The position numbers were made by a program, and so were the translations under genes. The notes beneath the pieces are model-generated. The model was not told the DNA's origin. It worked only from the letters and a program-made list of their open reading frames with translations, and made no database searches. 64,000 bases of DNA from Helicoverpa zea (taxonomy: Eukaryota; Arthropoda; Insecta; Lepidoptera; Noctuidae): positions 3,660,501-3,724,500 of the forward strand of contig NC_061456.1 in assembly GCF_022581195.2 (NCBI RefSeq), read 5' to 3'. Shown here one piece after another: positions 11,901-26,900 of the stretch. How positions within the stretch are numbered: position 1 is the first letter of the stretch; each line of letters begins with the position of its first letter.

Positions 11901-14900
11901 TTCCAATAAATCCCCATAAACGTCAGCACCAATCAGCAAATCGATTTCTGATGGGATGTTGAACGTGGGGTCCGCAAGACATACGTTGTCCGGGATGAGG
12001 AGTGTGTCGCAATAAATATGAGATGCCGGCAAATTCGTTGTAATGCTCGGCAAAACATAACATTGCAATTGAATGTTAAAGTTACTCGTTTTTGATCGCA
12101 TGGTAATATCGCATAATTTATTACAGTGTGAAACCGACTTTCCCACACCTGCAATTTGTATAGTGGACTGTATTAATGATACGTTTAAACGTTGGCAGAG
12201 CCTTTCCGAAATGAAAGAATTCTGACTACCACCGTCTATTAATGCGCGAGCCGTATAGTATTTGTTATCACTACCAAGAACCTCAACTATCGCGGTCGAC
12301 AATAACACTTGTGGTACTGAGACACAAGACGCATTTTCGATTGGCGAGGCACTGGTGTTGTCTACAAAATTCAAAGCACATGAGACGACAGAAACCGGCT
12401 CCCTATCAACACTCGCCGTTGAAGCTGCCGGCACCGATGCAATAACATGGCTTTTATCCTTATGTAGTAAAGTATTGTGTTTGTCCTTGCATTGCTTGCA
12501 TGGCCCAAACAAACACTCAGAAATTGTGTGACCTGTACGTAAACAATTACGACACAAATCCATCTTATTATCAACGAATTTAATTCTGTCAGAAACTGTT
12601 AAATTTAGGAATTTAAAACATATAAACAATGCGTGCTTTTCACCGCACATAACACAAACATTCTTCGATTTTTCGGGTTTAATCGTATTGTTATTGTTAC
12701 GCGTGGACACAAAACTATGTAACTGCGGTATATGGGCGGCACTAATATGTTTTTTGACTTCAGACGTATTACTAGGCTTGTTATTCGTATTTCGAGTATG
12801 ATTGTTATGAATCATGTCCAACATGTCAGCCCGATTACGTAAGAAGTTCAATAAATCATCTAACTTTATTTTAGTTCTATTAAGATCCGATGATATTGTG
12901 CCCTTAAAGTTCTCCCATTCACGCTCAGTAGCTGAATCGAGTTTCGATACAATAATATAAATAACTAAAGTATCCCAGGTGTCCGTCGGTTCGTCCAGAG
13001 ATTTGAGCGCTCGCAAGTTGCGTAAAACTAAATCGATTAGTTTCCTAATTAGCGAAGGAGATTCTTTGTTGATAGATTGTGCAGTAAACAAAGATTTGAC
13101 ATGGTTGTGAATAAGCAATCGGTTATTATGGTACCTATTTTCCAAAAGCTCCCATGCGTGAGTATAATTGGCTGCAGTGAACTCCAATGCACTTATTATT
13201 TGGAGTGCGGAACCCGTAAGCGAAGACTTTAGGTAATGGAACTTCTGAATTGAATCTAAATCGGTCCGCTTATGTATCATAGATAAATATGAATTTTTAT
13301 ACTCGAGCCAGTGATCATACGAACCGTCGAATGAGGGGAGGATAATTTGAGGTAGTTTAATTGAACTTTTATTTGGCATAGACTGTAAATTATCGCATTT
13401 ACCTGAAACTTTTGCAACATCGGTTAAACATTTGGCAATTGCCATAATACTAAAATATTGGTCCTCAAAAGCTTCTCTATACTCAATTTGTTTGTCTAAG
13501 TCAACCTCATCTATTAATTGCTCGATTTTATCTTGAATTCTATTAAAAGACGTAAGAACATTTGTAACCGATTCCATTCGTAAACTAAGCTCAGCTTGCT
13601 GTCGTTCGGATAATGTTACATTTTCGTACTTGCTAACATACTTTTCAAATAACGTTAATCGCCTTTTTAAAGAACCCCTTTGTTTTTTGAGATCACCTAC
13701 ATTTGAACAATTACTTTCACCGTATTCCTCGTCACTCATCTTGGCGGTTCACAAAGAGACGGTTACTCACGTATAAACACCAACAGCGAAATACAAGTTG
13801 ACAGGCACCACGTACTGCACATATTGGTAGGTTTACGAACTGCAATTCTGAAATACAGCACGATATTAGACACAAACGGAAAGGATAGGAAGAAGAGGAA
13901 CGACCGGCCTGACCGTTTCTTGCTGATTCGATGCTCGATTCGATGCGAGGCTTCATCCGGCTCGAAGGACCATGTTTGATACGTATATATTCGTTTATTA
14001 TAATCGTTTATTATAATATAATCGTATACAATTTATTGAGACAAATAAAAAGCGAAAAGAAAATTTTTTTTTCCATGACAAATTGATGACAGACAAAAGT
14101 TCAGCGGCGCGCGCAGCGCGTCGCCGGTTTACATGCCGTCGTTTACATGGCGGCAACAAGCATAGACCACCGAGGTTCCGATTTAATTGATATTGTTTCA
14201 TAGTCACACTAGGTAATATCACGCTTACTTTTCTATCGGGTCAGGCAGAGGTTACAGTGTAACAGTACCAATCTATACCAACATATTGATTTTCCAATTA
14301 AGGCTGCTATAAATCTAAGTAATAATGATAGATGTCCTTTTAAAAATCAACTTGAATGTCAAGCCAATACAATCAGTGTTAATGGCTAGTCGTCTGGATA
14401 ATTATTTGAGAATCGCTGTCTAATGGGTGCGCTTTATTTTTTTAGGACAATGTAATTGGTATGGTAATTTCAGTTTTTTGTCGGCCTCACCTAATCTATG
14501 GGGAATATTGTCAATGGCTCGTAACAATAATTATTATACCTGCTTAGTAATTACGACTGTGAAATTAGGTGATCGATCGAGTGTGTTTTCCGTTTATTAT
14601 TCTGATATTTATTTGAAGGTTGTTCATAATAATAATGAAGTGAAATGGTTATCTATTAATTGTTAAGTTATAGTACACCTATCATGCGAAGGTAATGCAG
14701 TAGGTATGAACACTGGACATTTTGCGTGCAATGGTGTCATGTAGTTGGCTAATACCAGCAATACATGCATTAGAGAACTTTAGTATCAAAATCCTTACCT
14801 ATACAGATTAATAGGTCTACTAATTTTTGTTGATAATACACTTTATGGCGGGTTACTAATTAGTTTTTTTTTGTTTACAGCTTGCTTCAACTACGACAAC

Positions 14901-17900
14901 GTTTCCAAAGGCAAAGGGGATAAAAACGACGTCATGGATAGTGGTAAGTTATAGAACAAAATAATTACGTAATTATTATTATTTTAAAAATAAAGTAAAA
15001 AAATCTAGAGAATCTTGCTCCTCAATGCAGGAAAATGCACGGTTTCAAGTTGGACGCAGCCCGATTTTGTGTATGTATTTGTTACGCGTTAGTTAAGCAC
15101 ATTGTCTTTGTTTTGAGATTCTTGACTCTCTAATCTGGACTAAATCCTCTAATCTGGAGGGTAGTTTATTGAGGAAGTAGGTATATATAAACGTGTACAC
15201 ATACGGGCCTACATATAAGCGTTGTCTTAAAAGTTACCTATCACCTATGAAAATATAGGTAACGGGTAAGTAACTATTCTTAATTAGTATTTTCTTTCGG
15301 TCGGTTTACTACAGGGTAACACAACATTCTAGACTTGCTAAACATTTACGCAGTAGGTATTCTGTCACGAGATAACCGTATATTCTAACGGTAATGAAGG
15401 AAAGGGGCTGAAGACATGATGCGGGCTATTTACATTTACATGTACCTAACTATCTATTTACTCGTCTACCTCTACATAAAACATTGCCATGATATTTTAG
15501 TTTTGTTCTGTTCATTATTCTGTAGGACTTATTACGTAAAACTTTCTCATGATCATTCGTATCTATGTATTGGTTTAAGTGTAAAAGTCATGAAAATCCG
15601 GTCATCGCAGTCATTCAGTTTATCGCGAACGGACAGGCAAATCGTCTCCGGACAGACTTCAGTAGCAGTTTAGCACAGGATTATCCTGGCCAAAAGAACT
15701 ATTAAAGAATGGTTTAGGGAGACAAACAACATTTGCGTATAATCACGTTCCATGATCATGAGGATACGATTAAGAAGGAGTGATATAGGTACTTGAATTA
15801 AAATAGTGAAAACGTTGCACGCTACTAAACGAGTTTTCTCTCAATGAAAATAAGTAAAGTTCTCACAGAAATTCCGGAAAGAATTTCCGCAATGCAGAGA
15901 TGTACCCACCTGGGTTCAAGGACGCTGGACACTGCGTCTTTCCATCGATTTGTTTCACACATCTGTATTGTTACAAAGAGAACCTATGTTGTTACAAAGA
16001 TACCTACTTCATAATCAAAGAAAATACACTAGGGGTTGCAACCTTACTTGAAGTTGGCACACGTAAACAAAAGGGTGTAATTTATTTTACCCTCTGAATA
16101 AATGCTGCTGGTTAATATTGCTGCAAGCCTATCAAACAGTCTTGCAGAGGCAGCTAAAGTGTATTAAAGAAGTCAGACGGTTATATCTACTTCTAGGTAC
16201 TATCTATTTATTTTTCTAAAGCATGAGGGGATTCCTTGAAGATGTCAGCAGTATGCTTATAATTATAATTGATTGCCATATTATGAGACTTCCCTGGATC
16301 AACTGAATATAACGGCCGTAATACTAAGAACAAACAAGTACTTTTACCAAAAATTAAAATAAACAAGGTGTCTAACATCTAATCAAAGTTTTACACCACA
16401 AAGTTTAACAAGTTGCCTTAACTACAAGTTAACTGAAGCAACCGGCATAGAATTAATGGAAATACGCTGTAGTACCTAATTGTTAGTTTGATTACGTGTT
16501 AAGGGTGAGATCACGCGACCCCCACAACACGGCGTACTATGGAGGAAAAGGCAATGACCTTAGAACAAATATTAAAACTAGTCCTTACTTACGTTAGACA
16601 TTATATGTACATCATACGGTACGGTTCAGTACGGTTCTCCACAGTTGCGGCAATTGACTGAATGCTTAAGTTGTGGATTTGTTCCAAAGAACTACCGCAG
16701 TCCTGACACACAAATGGTTCTAGAATGAAGTCAGTACGAGCCTGGCAATCCCTCACACTGCACCTACAGATGCCTGAGTAATTTGAGGATGTCCCCCCAC
16801 AAAAATTACGAGCAAACGTCAATTATTCAAGAAAGCTTTCGTAACTTTCACATCAGAAATACTGAACTAACTTCAATGGTACATAGAAGGTCTAGATTCT
16901 AGACCCTGAGATACTTTTTGGGTGCGGAAAGTATTTTCCACGGGATTGCGGGTGGAACCGCGGTGAACGGCTAGTAAAATATACTTAAACTTGTGTTCGA
17001 TCGAAAGGTGTTGTTCGTATTGTCTAGTGACATTTCAATAGTAGAAAAAACTTTTTCTATGAGCTAAATAAATGGTACAAAAACGTATGTATTTACATTT
17101 TATAAAAATTCTAAGTAATTTCTTCGTATCAAAAGCTGTCTCAAGCTTTGTGTTGAAAAGCATAACATTTTTTTAAATATACGGTGTTTTCGTTGAACAC
17201 AGGGTTGATACCATCCATCAAGTTTTTATAAGAATTCAGCGTTTATTAATCAAAATAGCGGTGGATTAGGGTTGTTGCTCATAATTTTATTTTGCTTAAG
17301 CCTTTGTACAAGTAGTACAGCCACCCACAAACCATTATGCTATGTAGGAAAACAATTTACGTATCATGTTCATAAAAACTTATCTTCAATAATAGCTTCT
17401 GTCAGCGATCTTCACCCTCGCCCCTAAACTGCAATCCAAGAAAGGATAAATAGTGGTAGCATTTCCTATTTAAAGTATGTTAGTCTGTCAGATATATCAA
17501 CTAAATAAGATCCTGCCTAGTCCATCAAAATACATTCAGTTTTTGCGTGAAAGAGTAACAAACACACATCTCGACATTTCTACGAACTTTCGCGTTCTTA
17601 AAACTTATTTGAGGGATTCGACAACCCTAAATAACATTTACCTTGAACTGTTTCACCGACATTAAATTCATTTAAAGCCAAGCGCCCTGTGTGGCGGTTA
17701 ATTATTCCCTATTCAAGCTTTGATAGATTTCTTTATTAAAAAAATACAAAAGGGAAACTCATTTTCTACGTCACTGAGAGAACTATTGGCTGAGTTAAAG
17801 CTGAACGGAGCAATCGATCATAAGGTTAAGCAGCGCTTCGCTGGTTGCTATAAAGATGGGCGTCTTTCTTCTCATGAGGAGTTCCTGCGTGTTTCGGAAG

Positions 17901-20900
17901 CCATCTTAAATTCCCGGCTGTTTTTTGAATGTATTTAGCAGCCAGCTTACGAGGTGTCCGAAGCTAGAAAGTTAAACAACCAGTCTAACCAAGGAATTGG
18001 GTAGACCGGGTAACTGGGTTGAGGTCAAATAGGCTGTTGCTCCATGTAAAATAATGAACTCTGTTACATATACAAGGTGTTGATTTGCATTTGTGCCATA
18101 GTTCAGGAGGAGGACATACAACACGTAAATAATCTATTGGAATTACAGTAGATGGGAAATAACTAATATGCACTGCTTTTTTTGTCATTGTAATGTCGTG
18201 GTATTTCCGAAGCAATCCAATTTTATGAATGAAATTTATGAGTGATCGTTGCGTATGCTTTGTGTTTGCGTTTGTGTGAGGGTGCAGCACGGTTTTAAGG
18301 CCAGTAACATACGCGCCAAGTTTGAATAAGGCTAGGTGACATTTACGGAATTCCGAAAAAAAATGAAAGAAAAAAAATTACGTACCTATTTTTTTATTGA
18401 TTTGGGTCGAGAATCATTAGCATAATTACCTCCTTGAATATGGCACGGATGCAAATCAACAGCTTGTACATAGTTAGTGCCTACATACTTAGATGGGAAA
18501 AGGCTAGGCAGATGATGATTTTATACCTCACCGGAAACTGTATCCCTGTTTGATATCCCTCTTTGGCTAACGAAATAGAAGTTATGTAACGTTGAACTTT
18601 AAGTACCGTTGCTAGGATGAAATCGATATAGGACCCGCAGAATCTAGAGAGGTCTCTTTGCTCTGCAGATGTTTTCTGTTCCTTCAACAAACTAGAGGTG
18701 TATGTAAAACGTTATTTTTATGTGTAGATAAGTATTAAGTACACTAATATTATAATTCTGAAATTTTGGATTTATAGATGGACGTGTCTTTTCTACGCAA
18801 GAACTACAGAATAGATTGTGGCAAAGCAAATACATAACAGAGTAACTTGTAGTCTATCCGGGTGCGGGTAGTAGTTCTTTTAGGGCGCGGGTAAAACCAC
18901 AGGCAGCAGCTAGCACATACGTTCCTACAATTTATCGAATCCACGTGGACATTCTAGAACAACAGCTGACTAATCTCACGTGTTTCTCCACTACAGGGGA
19001 TTGCTTATCGCCTATATTGCATAACTAGCTGTTGCCCGCGGCTTCGCTCGCGTTAAGAAGTATTATTATTAATTAGGTATGGTTTTTGCGGCTTTACTTT
19101 TGTTTAGCGTGTGTAAAAAATTAGGGCCTACAAAACTTCTTTGTACACAATATTCTTTACTAATCTGTCATTAGGCGCTAAAATTATTAAGTTATTGGGT
19201 GAACTTACTCGTGAGCAAGCAACATAAAACTGTCCATGAGAGAAGCAATGTTCTCTCAAGTCAATACCCGCAAATTTGAGAGACTTATTTATTGTCATGG
19301 CAAAGCAGACTTTTAGGGGAAACTGTAATCGTTTAAATTCGAACGGGATATCGTTAGGTATTAAGTACGCACCTCCATTGCTCTGTCTTGTGTTCCGTAC
19401 ATTAAATAAGAGAGAGCACGAAACAAACATGCACCGTCACCAACAATAGGGACGACAGTACATTCTTCAACTTCTCCATTAACGTTTAGATTTTCTTTAG
19501 CCATTTTAAAATAAGTCTAACCAACAAAATCTAAACTTAAACCAAACGAAAACAAAACAAATGCCAAATACAACGCAGTCTATGACCAAAACGACTATAT
19601 ACCTAACCATAACCTCCTCCTTTTTGGGAAGTCGGTTAAAAACAAAATGCCAAGAAAAGAACCGTCAAATATAATACGCTAGAAATATTTATGTTTAATA
19701 TGTCAGTGAGGAAGGCAATCCGCAGCAACCAAACAAACAGATTACCTACAGTTCAGTTCGAAGGTAATTAACTGGCGGAGAATCTTAACACCGCGATTCA
19801 GAAATGAGACGAAAATGCACAGCGCCATCTAATAGCGGTAGGCAGATCTTCTCAACATTTAGAACTAAACATTATTTTGTTCGTTCCATTACGTACTGAT
19901 AGGTTGAAACTAATACATTTTACATCCTTCATCATCCCTTATTTTATCACCCGTGGGGGTTGAATGGGGGTTGAATTAATCAAAATCGTATTTAAGCGAA
20001 CGTCATCATAAAATTCTGATTCGTCATCAGGACTTCTTTATAAAATCTAAGAAGATGTATATAAACTTTCATCCCCTATTTTATCCCCTTAGGGATGGAA
20101 TTTATCAAAATCCTTTCTTAAGGATTGCCTACGCCATAGTAGCTTTATGCATGCAAAGTCTCAGTCCGATCGGTTTAAAATTGACAAAGTTTCATACAAA
20201 CTTTCATCCCCTATTTTATCCCCTTGGGGATAGAATTGATCAAAATCCTTTCTTAGCGGATGCCTGCGTCATAACATCTACTTGCATGCTAAATTTCAGC
20301 CCGATCCGTCCAGTGGTTTCAGCTGTGCGTTGATAGATCACTATGTCAGTCAGTCAGTCAGTCACCTTTGAGTTTTATATATTTAGATTCAATTATTTAC
20401 CAACAACAAGTTTGGCAGATCTAAATATAAATAAACGACCTCGAATATTCCATAGCTTTTTATCCAGTGGGCGGACAAATCGCCCCCTCAACCACATAAC
20501 ATTCTGATTTGAATTGCATCAGAATTTATGTAACCCGTCTACCTTTACAATTTAACATGAAGATACATAAGAAACTTGTAATATTATAAACGCGAATGTT
20601 TGTATGAATGTATGTTTGTTCACCCTTTACGCAAAAACTCCTGAATGGATTTAGATGAGACCTGCCAGAAATATATCTTATACCAGAATAACATATCCTA
20701 TGTTACTTTTAATTCGATTGCGGGAAGTATTTCTCCCGGGTGAAACTGTTGGCAGAAGCTAGTATTACATAAAGGTACACAATATGTAGAATTTCTTATC
20801 ACGCTCCATTTGCTTGGTGATCGATGTTCCGCTATGATTCCATCCTATTGTTTTGATTCAAGCTACAGTCATTTTGATGTCTTCTTTAATGAGACTATTT

Positions 20901-23900
20901 CCGTACATAAAGCGTACCTACTTATGTAAAGATACCGACCGATTTAAATCAAGCGATGTTTGTATTATTTTGGTTGACAACAGATGTTTTGGAAAAGTTG
21001 TAGATAATAATCTTCATCTTTAAAAATATCAAGCAGATAGCTGTCTTAAATATGCATAAACTCATCCATCATCCTCCGAGCCTTTTCCCAATCATGTTGG
21101 GGTCGGCTTCCAGTCTAACCGGATTCAGCTGAGTACCAGTGCTTTACAAGAAGCGACTGCCTATCTGACCTCCTCAACCCAGTAACCCGGGCAACCCGAT
21201 ACCCCTTGGTTAGACTGGTGTCAGACTTACTGGCTTCTGACTACCCGTAACGACTGCCAAGGATGTTCACTGACAGCCGGGACCTACAGTTTAACGTGCC
21301 ATCCGAAACACAGTCAATGGTGTCTAAGATATACTTAGAAACTACATACAAACTTAGAAAAGTTGCATTGGTACTTGCCTGACCTGGGATCGAACCCGCG
21401 CCCTCATACTTGATATATATGCATAAACAATGAATATGCATAAACTATGGAGTACAAACTTTCACTAGCACCTTCTGCCCCATCTTGCGGGAACTACTCC
21501 GCGCACCCAGTTAATAAGTAGCCTATAATAGCTTCTAGGCTTCCACAATCAATGGTTTTATCTAACTCTGAATGAATTTTTCAAATAGGTCCAGTAGATA
21601 AGAACAAAAACTCTTTAGCTTTATAATATTAGCATAAACTAGAACGTATTATTACCAGTAAAACGTTCCTAGTAACAAACTAACCAACATTAAAACAACA
21701 ACAACAATTTACATTAAAACAACTGCTTTTACCCGCGTACATTGTTATAATCGACTGCATTGTGCCGAAGTAAACTGGTCTAACTGTTCATTTAAGAACG
21801 TGTAGTTTTTTCATATAAAAATAAGCACCAATTTTTGCTTTAGGAATATTCCGTCTCGCCTGACGTTGCTACCCTTACCCCAAGCGTGTTTGCCTCGCCG
21901 CCAGTCGGTAGTGACATTCGGAGGCTGAAAGACGTATCCTACCTTTAAAATCATGTTGTGTGACAGGATCTGATCACGTGTTGTGTGTGTTGTTGTATTA
22001 TTAGCTAGTGTTGGACAAAATGTATCTGGGAAAAATAAAGACCTCATCTAACAGTAAGTTCTTTTATAATTCATGTGCCGGTGTTTGTTTTTGCGAGAGT
22101 GATTGAAACTATAGCAAAAATAAGATGTGGTTCTTAGAAACTGGTGTCGTCTTAGCTTCGTTATTATTATTTCAATTGTCAGTAATTGTTATGCAGTCTT
22201 TCATTGTTTGTCTCACAATGATTTATTGTTGACTCAGTAGGCGCCTAATTTGTATTGTTGTTATTTCTCTTTTCTAACAATATTAAACCGGCTTCCAGAC
22301 CCACCCTTTATAAGAACATTACCTGCTTTTCTAGGTTAAGTTTCACGTGGAATAACAACTTAAGGAATAATTAATAAATGTTAGCTGTTAGACTTCCTAC
22401 AAATATAATATTTGTCGAGTTAAATAATTGAACAGTGTTGTGAACTGTATCGATTTGTTCGTTTAGGACCGGTGCGGTTAGCAACCCCTATGTAACAATG
22501 TATTAAAGTAGAAATGTGTCATGTGGGAATCACAATAAATAAATTACTTGCTTTATTGACAGGTGTGACCTGTGTGAAGTTGAACTACTTACCTATATCT
22601 CAGTTATAAAGGAACTCATATTTAATGGGGAGATACCTAGTTTAATAATTCACTTACTTACAAGTGACCTGGTATCGAAAGTAGAGTAAGACTTGACATC
22701 ATAAGTAGAGTAATACTTGCTATCAATAGGAAAGGTCTTCCTGATTAATAATTATTATTCATAGTACCTACTTACAAAATATATTTTACTGTTGCCATGC
22801 AACGAATTTGGTCACAATTGATTCCAGAAACCCTAAGTGACGAATCATCGTTTCATAATATTAATTAGGTAGGTACCTAGGTATGTTACAATTTCATTGA
22901 TTCCCGTCAAAACAACAACAAAATGTTGCTTGCAGTTAATAATAAACTTAAATGTAGGTCAAGGAATGTTTTTGATTTTATCACAATGTTTTGCGATCGC
23001 GTGTCAAACAGCCTTCTTTTGAAAATTAACCAATAATTTGTTTCACTAAAGTGCCGTAGATTGATGGAAGATTTCCTTAATAGTTTCTTGTATTGATATT
23101 TATGCTTTGTTTTGGTTTGGCTCCTTTGTATTGCTTTGTTTCGAAACGATGAAGATTTTGCTGTTTCAAGCTTGATCCCGTGTAACATTTATTCTATCGA
23201 TCATGGGTTCACTTTAATTCCCCCTGATATGGTCTTGGAAGATTTTTTTGCACGGTTCGTTTTGACCTGAGAACAACCCTTAGACACAAAGGGAGAACGG
23301 CCTTATTTAAAGGACCCATTTTTATCAGAGTTCTTAATATCGTTTCTCATTTAGCAACGTTGCGTTTCGATACAGATCGAAATTCATTTCCTATTAACAA
23401 TAAATCGTGTTGAATATGTATGAGATAATAAAATAAAACTAAATAAGCGCAAACGACTGCCTGCATGACAGCCAATTTGCGAAGCGTTGCTTCAATGCAG
23501 TATTGGTATTTCAGCAATGCGACCAGGTGTTAACTGTAACTGCATTGCAGTACACTGCATCTGTCTGGAAAGCCATTTATCTTCCTGAGATGTTACCGAA
23601 GCACAATATAATATCTACCAGCCAGTGCCAACAGAAATCAAACTACAAGTAATGTAGCCGGCAACTGCGCTAACATCAAGTTCTATTTCACTTTAGTTAT
23701 CCAAAATGGGATTAAGTAGCGATTGCCTTTCACACAAAATTCCCGCGGTTACACCTACGAAGGGTAGATAAGACCTTTCGTATTTCCCACATTATTATGT
23801 TATCCATTGAGGTTATAGACCTGGCGGTCGTGCGTAGCTGCGTAGTGCGACCGAAACAAAACTATAGGTCTCGGCTCGTCTAACAATTTGTCATCGTTCT

Positions 23901-26900
23901 AGTGACTTCTAGAACATGCGCGGATCGGATTGCAAGGTCAGTTGATACGGTTGGATGTATGTCAACAGTGTGAGTCATTGATTTTTGTTTACTTTCTTAA
24001 CATTTGTAGGGGGAAGTGTCTGATAAGTCGGATTCGAGAGCTATAGTCTCAAGGTATTTTAGGATCACGACATTATTGAAAGAAATGCGGATGATTGATA
24101 ATTAATCAGTACTTATTGCATAAGATTCTTCTTACTCTGAGATATTTGGACTTTTCGCAAAGATTAAAAATTATTTCACATTTGAATAATCGTTGAACGA
24201 ACTAATTAGGCATCGGATTTTTTTTTTTTGAGTACAGGTCACTTCGTTTAATGTTTCTATCGATGACGAGTTTTTGCGTCGCTTTGTGTTAAAACTTCAC
24301 AGTCGATTTTTAACAACAAAATTGTTTCATCACCCAATCGCCTGACTTCAGATCCGCTGACTGTTTCGGACGTTGCTCATTTGTTTTTAACATGCTTATA
24401 TTAGCTTCACGTCATCACGTCATCACGTGTATGTATGTACTATGTATGTAAGAAAATATAAATTAAGAAAAATTTCTTTGCTTTAAAAATTCTTTTTTTT
24501 TTTTAACTATTATTTTCTGTCGTTATTTACAGTTGCATGGCACAGACCGCTGTCGGCGACTTCTCGCCAGGAGGAAGAGTTAATGCAGAAGTCTGCTCGC
24601 GCTCTCAACTCTGCCACCGATCCGCTGGAGAAGCTGCGTCTGCTCTGCCTTTCGCGAGGAGCCTCCGGCATACTGGGGCTTGGCAGGTATGGAGTACTTA
24701 GTTTATATACCTGGATGGTTATGGAACGAGTTCCCATTAGCGTTAGTATCGTGGGAACTAATCAACCCACCCGTTTAGCAAGACTAAATAAATAAATGGG
24801 CCTTCAATAAATGGGCTAACAACCTATCGCTTCAGTGGCTTTTGAGATTAGTGCATTTATACATTCAAGCAATCAAACAAACCTTGCCTTGAATTTTTTG
24901 AATAAGTAAAAAGTGTTGGTTTAGTATAGGTAATCGGATTACGGCTCTTGATATTTAAACTTTTATTAATGAGTAGGTATTTTGTTAACTAATAACCCGT
25001 TATAGATTACCTTATCATACATCTTAACAATAGCTTTCCTGTTGTTTTTAAATTAAAGTATGTACCTATTTATTTGATTTTATATATTTTTTTGAAATAT
25101 TACAGGATTTTCCGACGCATGGATGACGATGGCAGTAAGCAATTGAACCAGGAAGAATTCATTAACGGAATTAAAGAAACGGGATTAGAACTTAGCCATG
25201 ACGTAAGTTTAACAACTCCTGCAAAAAAAAATGTTACTTTGCGAAGATATTTCCCATGGTTTTAAGATGTATAATAAGATAGTGAAGAGTACCTGTGTCT
25301 GAGTAAACAATAGAGCACTGGGGCTTTCAGAGCCCTTTGGTGAGACAATATGAGAGACCAACATAAAGAAATGTGGGACACGTAGCATTTGCATTGTGGA
25401 TGCTAACTGGGATGCATAATTTTAGAAGCAATATTATTATTACAGTTTAAGTTTTAAGGTTTGAAAGAGAATGTCTTCGATAGCGGCCAATTTTCGGTGT
25501 CTGTTTTCTTATCGAAAACGAGTTCTACCTACATTTATTCGCCAGAAGAGCGCGCGTGTATTGAAAATAATATGGCAAATATTTAATTTTTGCTCATTTG
25601 ACGCCTCTTAATATTTTTATTCTGTCTAAAAGCAAAAATATTTGGTAATAAAGGCACTTTTTCGTTTGCAGGATGCGATGGAGCTCTTTGATAGGTTTGA
25701 CACTGACAAGAGTGGCTCAATCAGCCTCGATGAATTCTTGGTGCACATTCGCGTAAGCATATTATTATTTATATAGTTGTGTATCTCTTAAGGTGCGTCC
25801 TATGCCGGGGCTGCGGGATTGTTCGGAAGAGTTACTGCGGCCCTGGTACATAAAAGGCCTTTGACGGAACACGATGGATTTTAAGTCAGTAAAAGTCTGA
25901 CTCAGGGAGGGGTCATTTTATAATTTTTACCATCTTACCCACGTAGAACGTAGCCTTAAAGTGAATTTCTAAATACTCACCTTCTCTTCCTCTTTTGTTC
26001 TAAAGAGCCGGCCTCAACAAGCAAGGCTAAGCAGATTTTGATAACCCGTGCCCTGAAGTTACTAACTACTGCCCTTAACGCATCTCGATGAAGTAAAATG
26101 ACTGCCTCTAGGATTTCAATTATACTATTTCATTCTCCAGTTTTGATCTTAGTAGCACAACATCGATATTAGATTACAATAAGCAAGTATTTCAAGGTAC
26201 AATTTCTGATATTTCACAGCCTCCGATGTCCGATTCTCGGCGCGCTATAGTGGAGCAAGCGTTTAAGAAGCTAGACAAGACCGGCGACGGAGTTATCACC
26301 GTAGAGGACATTCGGGGAGTATATGCTGTCACGTCCCATCCCAGGTAAATGCACCTTCATAGATTTACCAAAACAGTCTTCTTTATTGGTATAATTATTC
26401 TATTCAGGACAAAGTTCACTGACGACGTTAACGTCAGCTGTTTTAAAACATACATTCACGATGGATTTTCACTTTAAATTTTCAAAGTAAATATGTAGTT
26501 GATTTAAGAAAAAGTTCTTTAATGTTGTCGATGAACTTGGGCGTTAATAACTTAGAAGAACAGTTTCGATAATAGTAATGCCAGAAACTTCTAGGAAGTC
26601 GCAAGAAATGTTGCGCTTTGAACCGCGTTGAGTCCGCATGGAACATCATTGCTAGTGCTCCGCGAAGGGAGACAAAGCAAGGTCCAGTTAGGCATTGCTT
26701 AATCGAAAAGAATAGTTCATAAATAAGGAATATTTAAATGCAGTCTCTATGTAATTTTCCAGGTACATGAGTGGCGAAGAAACAGCCGATCTCATTTTGA
26801 ACAAATTCCTCGCCAACTTTGAGTCTGAAGGATCTGTGGACGGAAAAGTAAGTAAATATCCCCACTTAATTAAACTAATAGCTTTGTGCGACAAACAACC

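Larger units (their letters stand above)
9446..14158 (-). mobile_element. BEL/Pao LTR retrotransposon, internally deleted
   Basis: Minus-strand element bounded by two 186-bp LTRs (TGTT...AACA orientation) and a perfect 5-bp target duplication AGCAT (9441-9445, 14159-14163). Order on the minus strand: 5' LTR, tRNA-Tyr-type primer site, gag-protease, a remnant of reverse transcriptase, RNase H-region remnant, integrase, 3' LTR. At 4.7 kb it is shorter than complete BEL/Pao elements because most of the reverse transcriptase is missing. The LTRs look identical, so insertion was recent. It lies in CAPSL intron 1, antisense to that gene. Confidence 0.93.
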
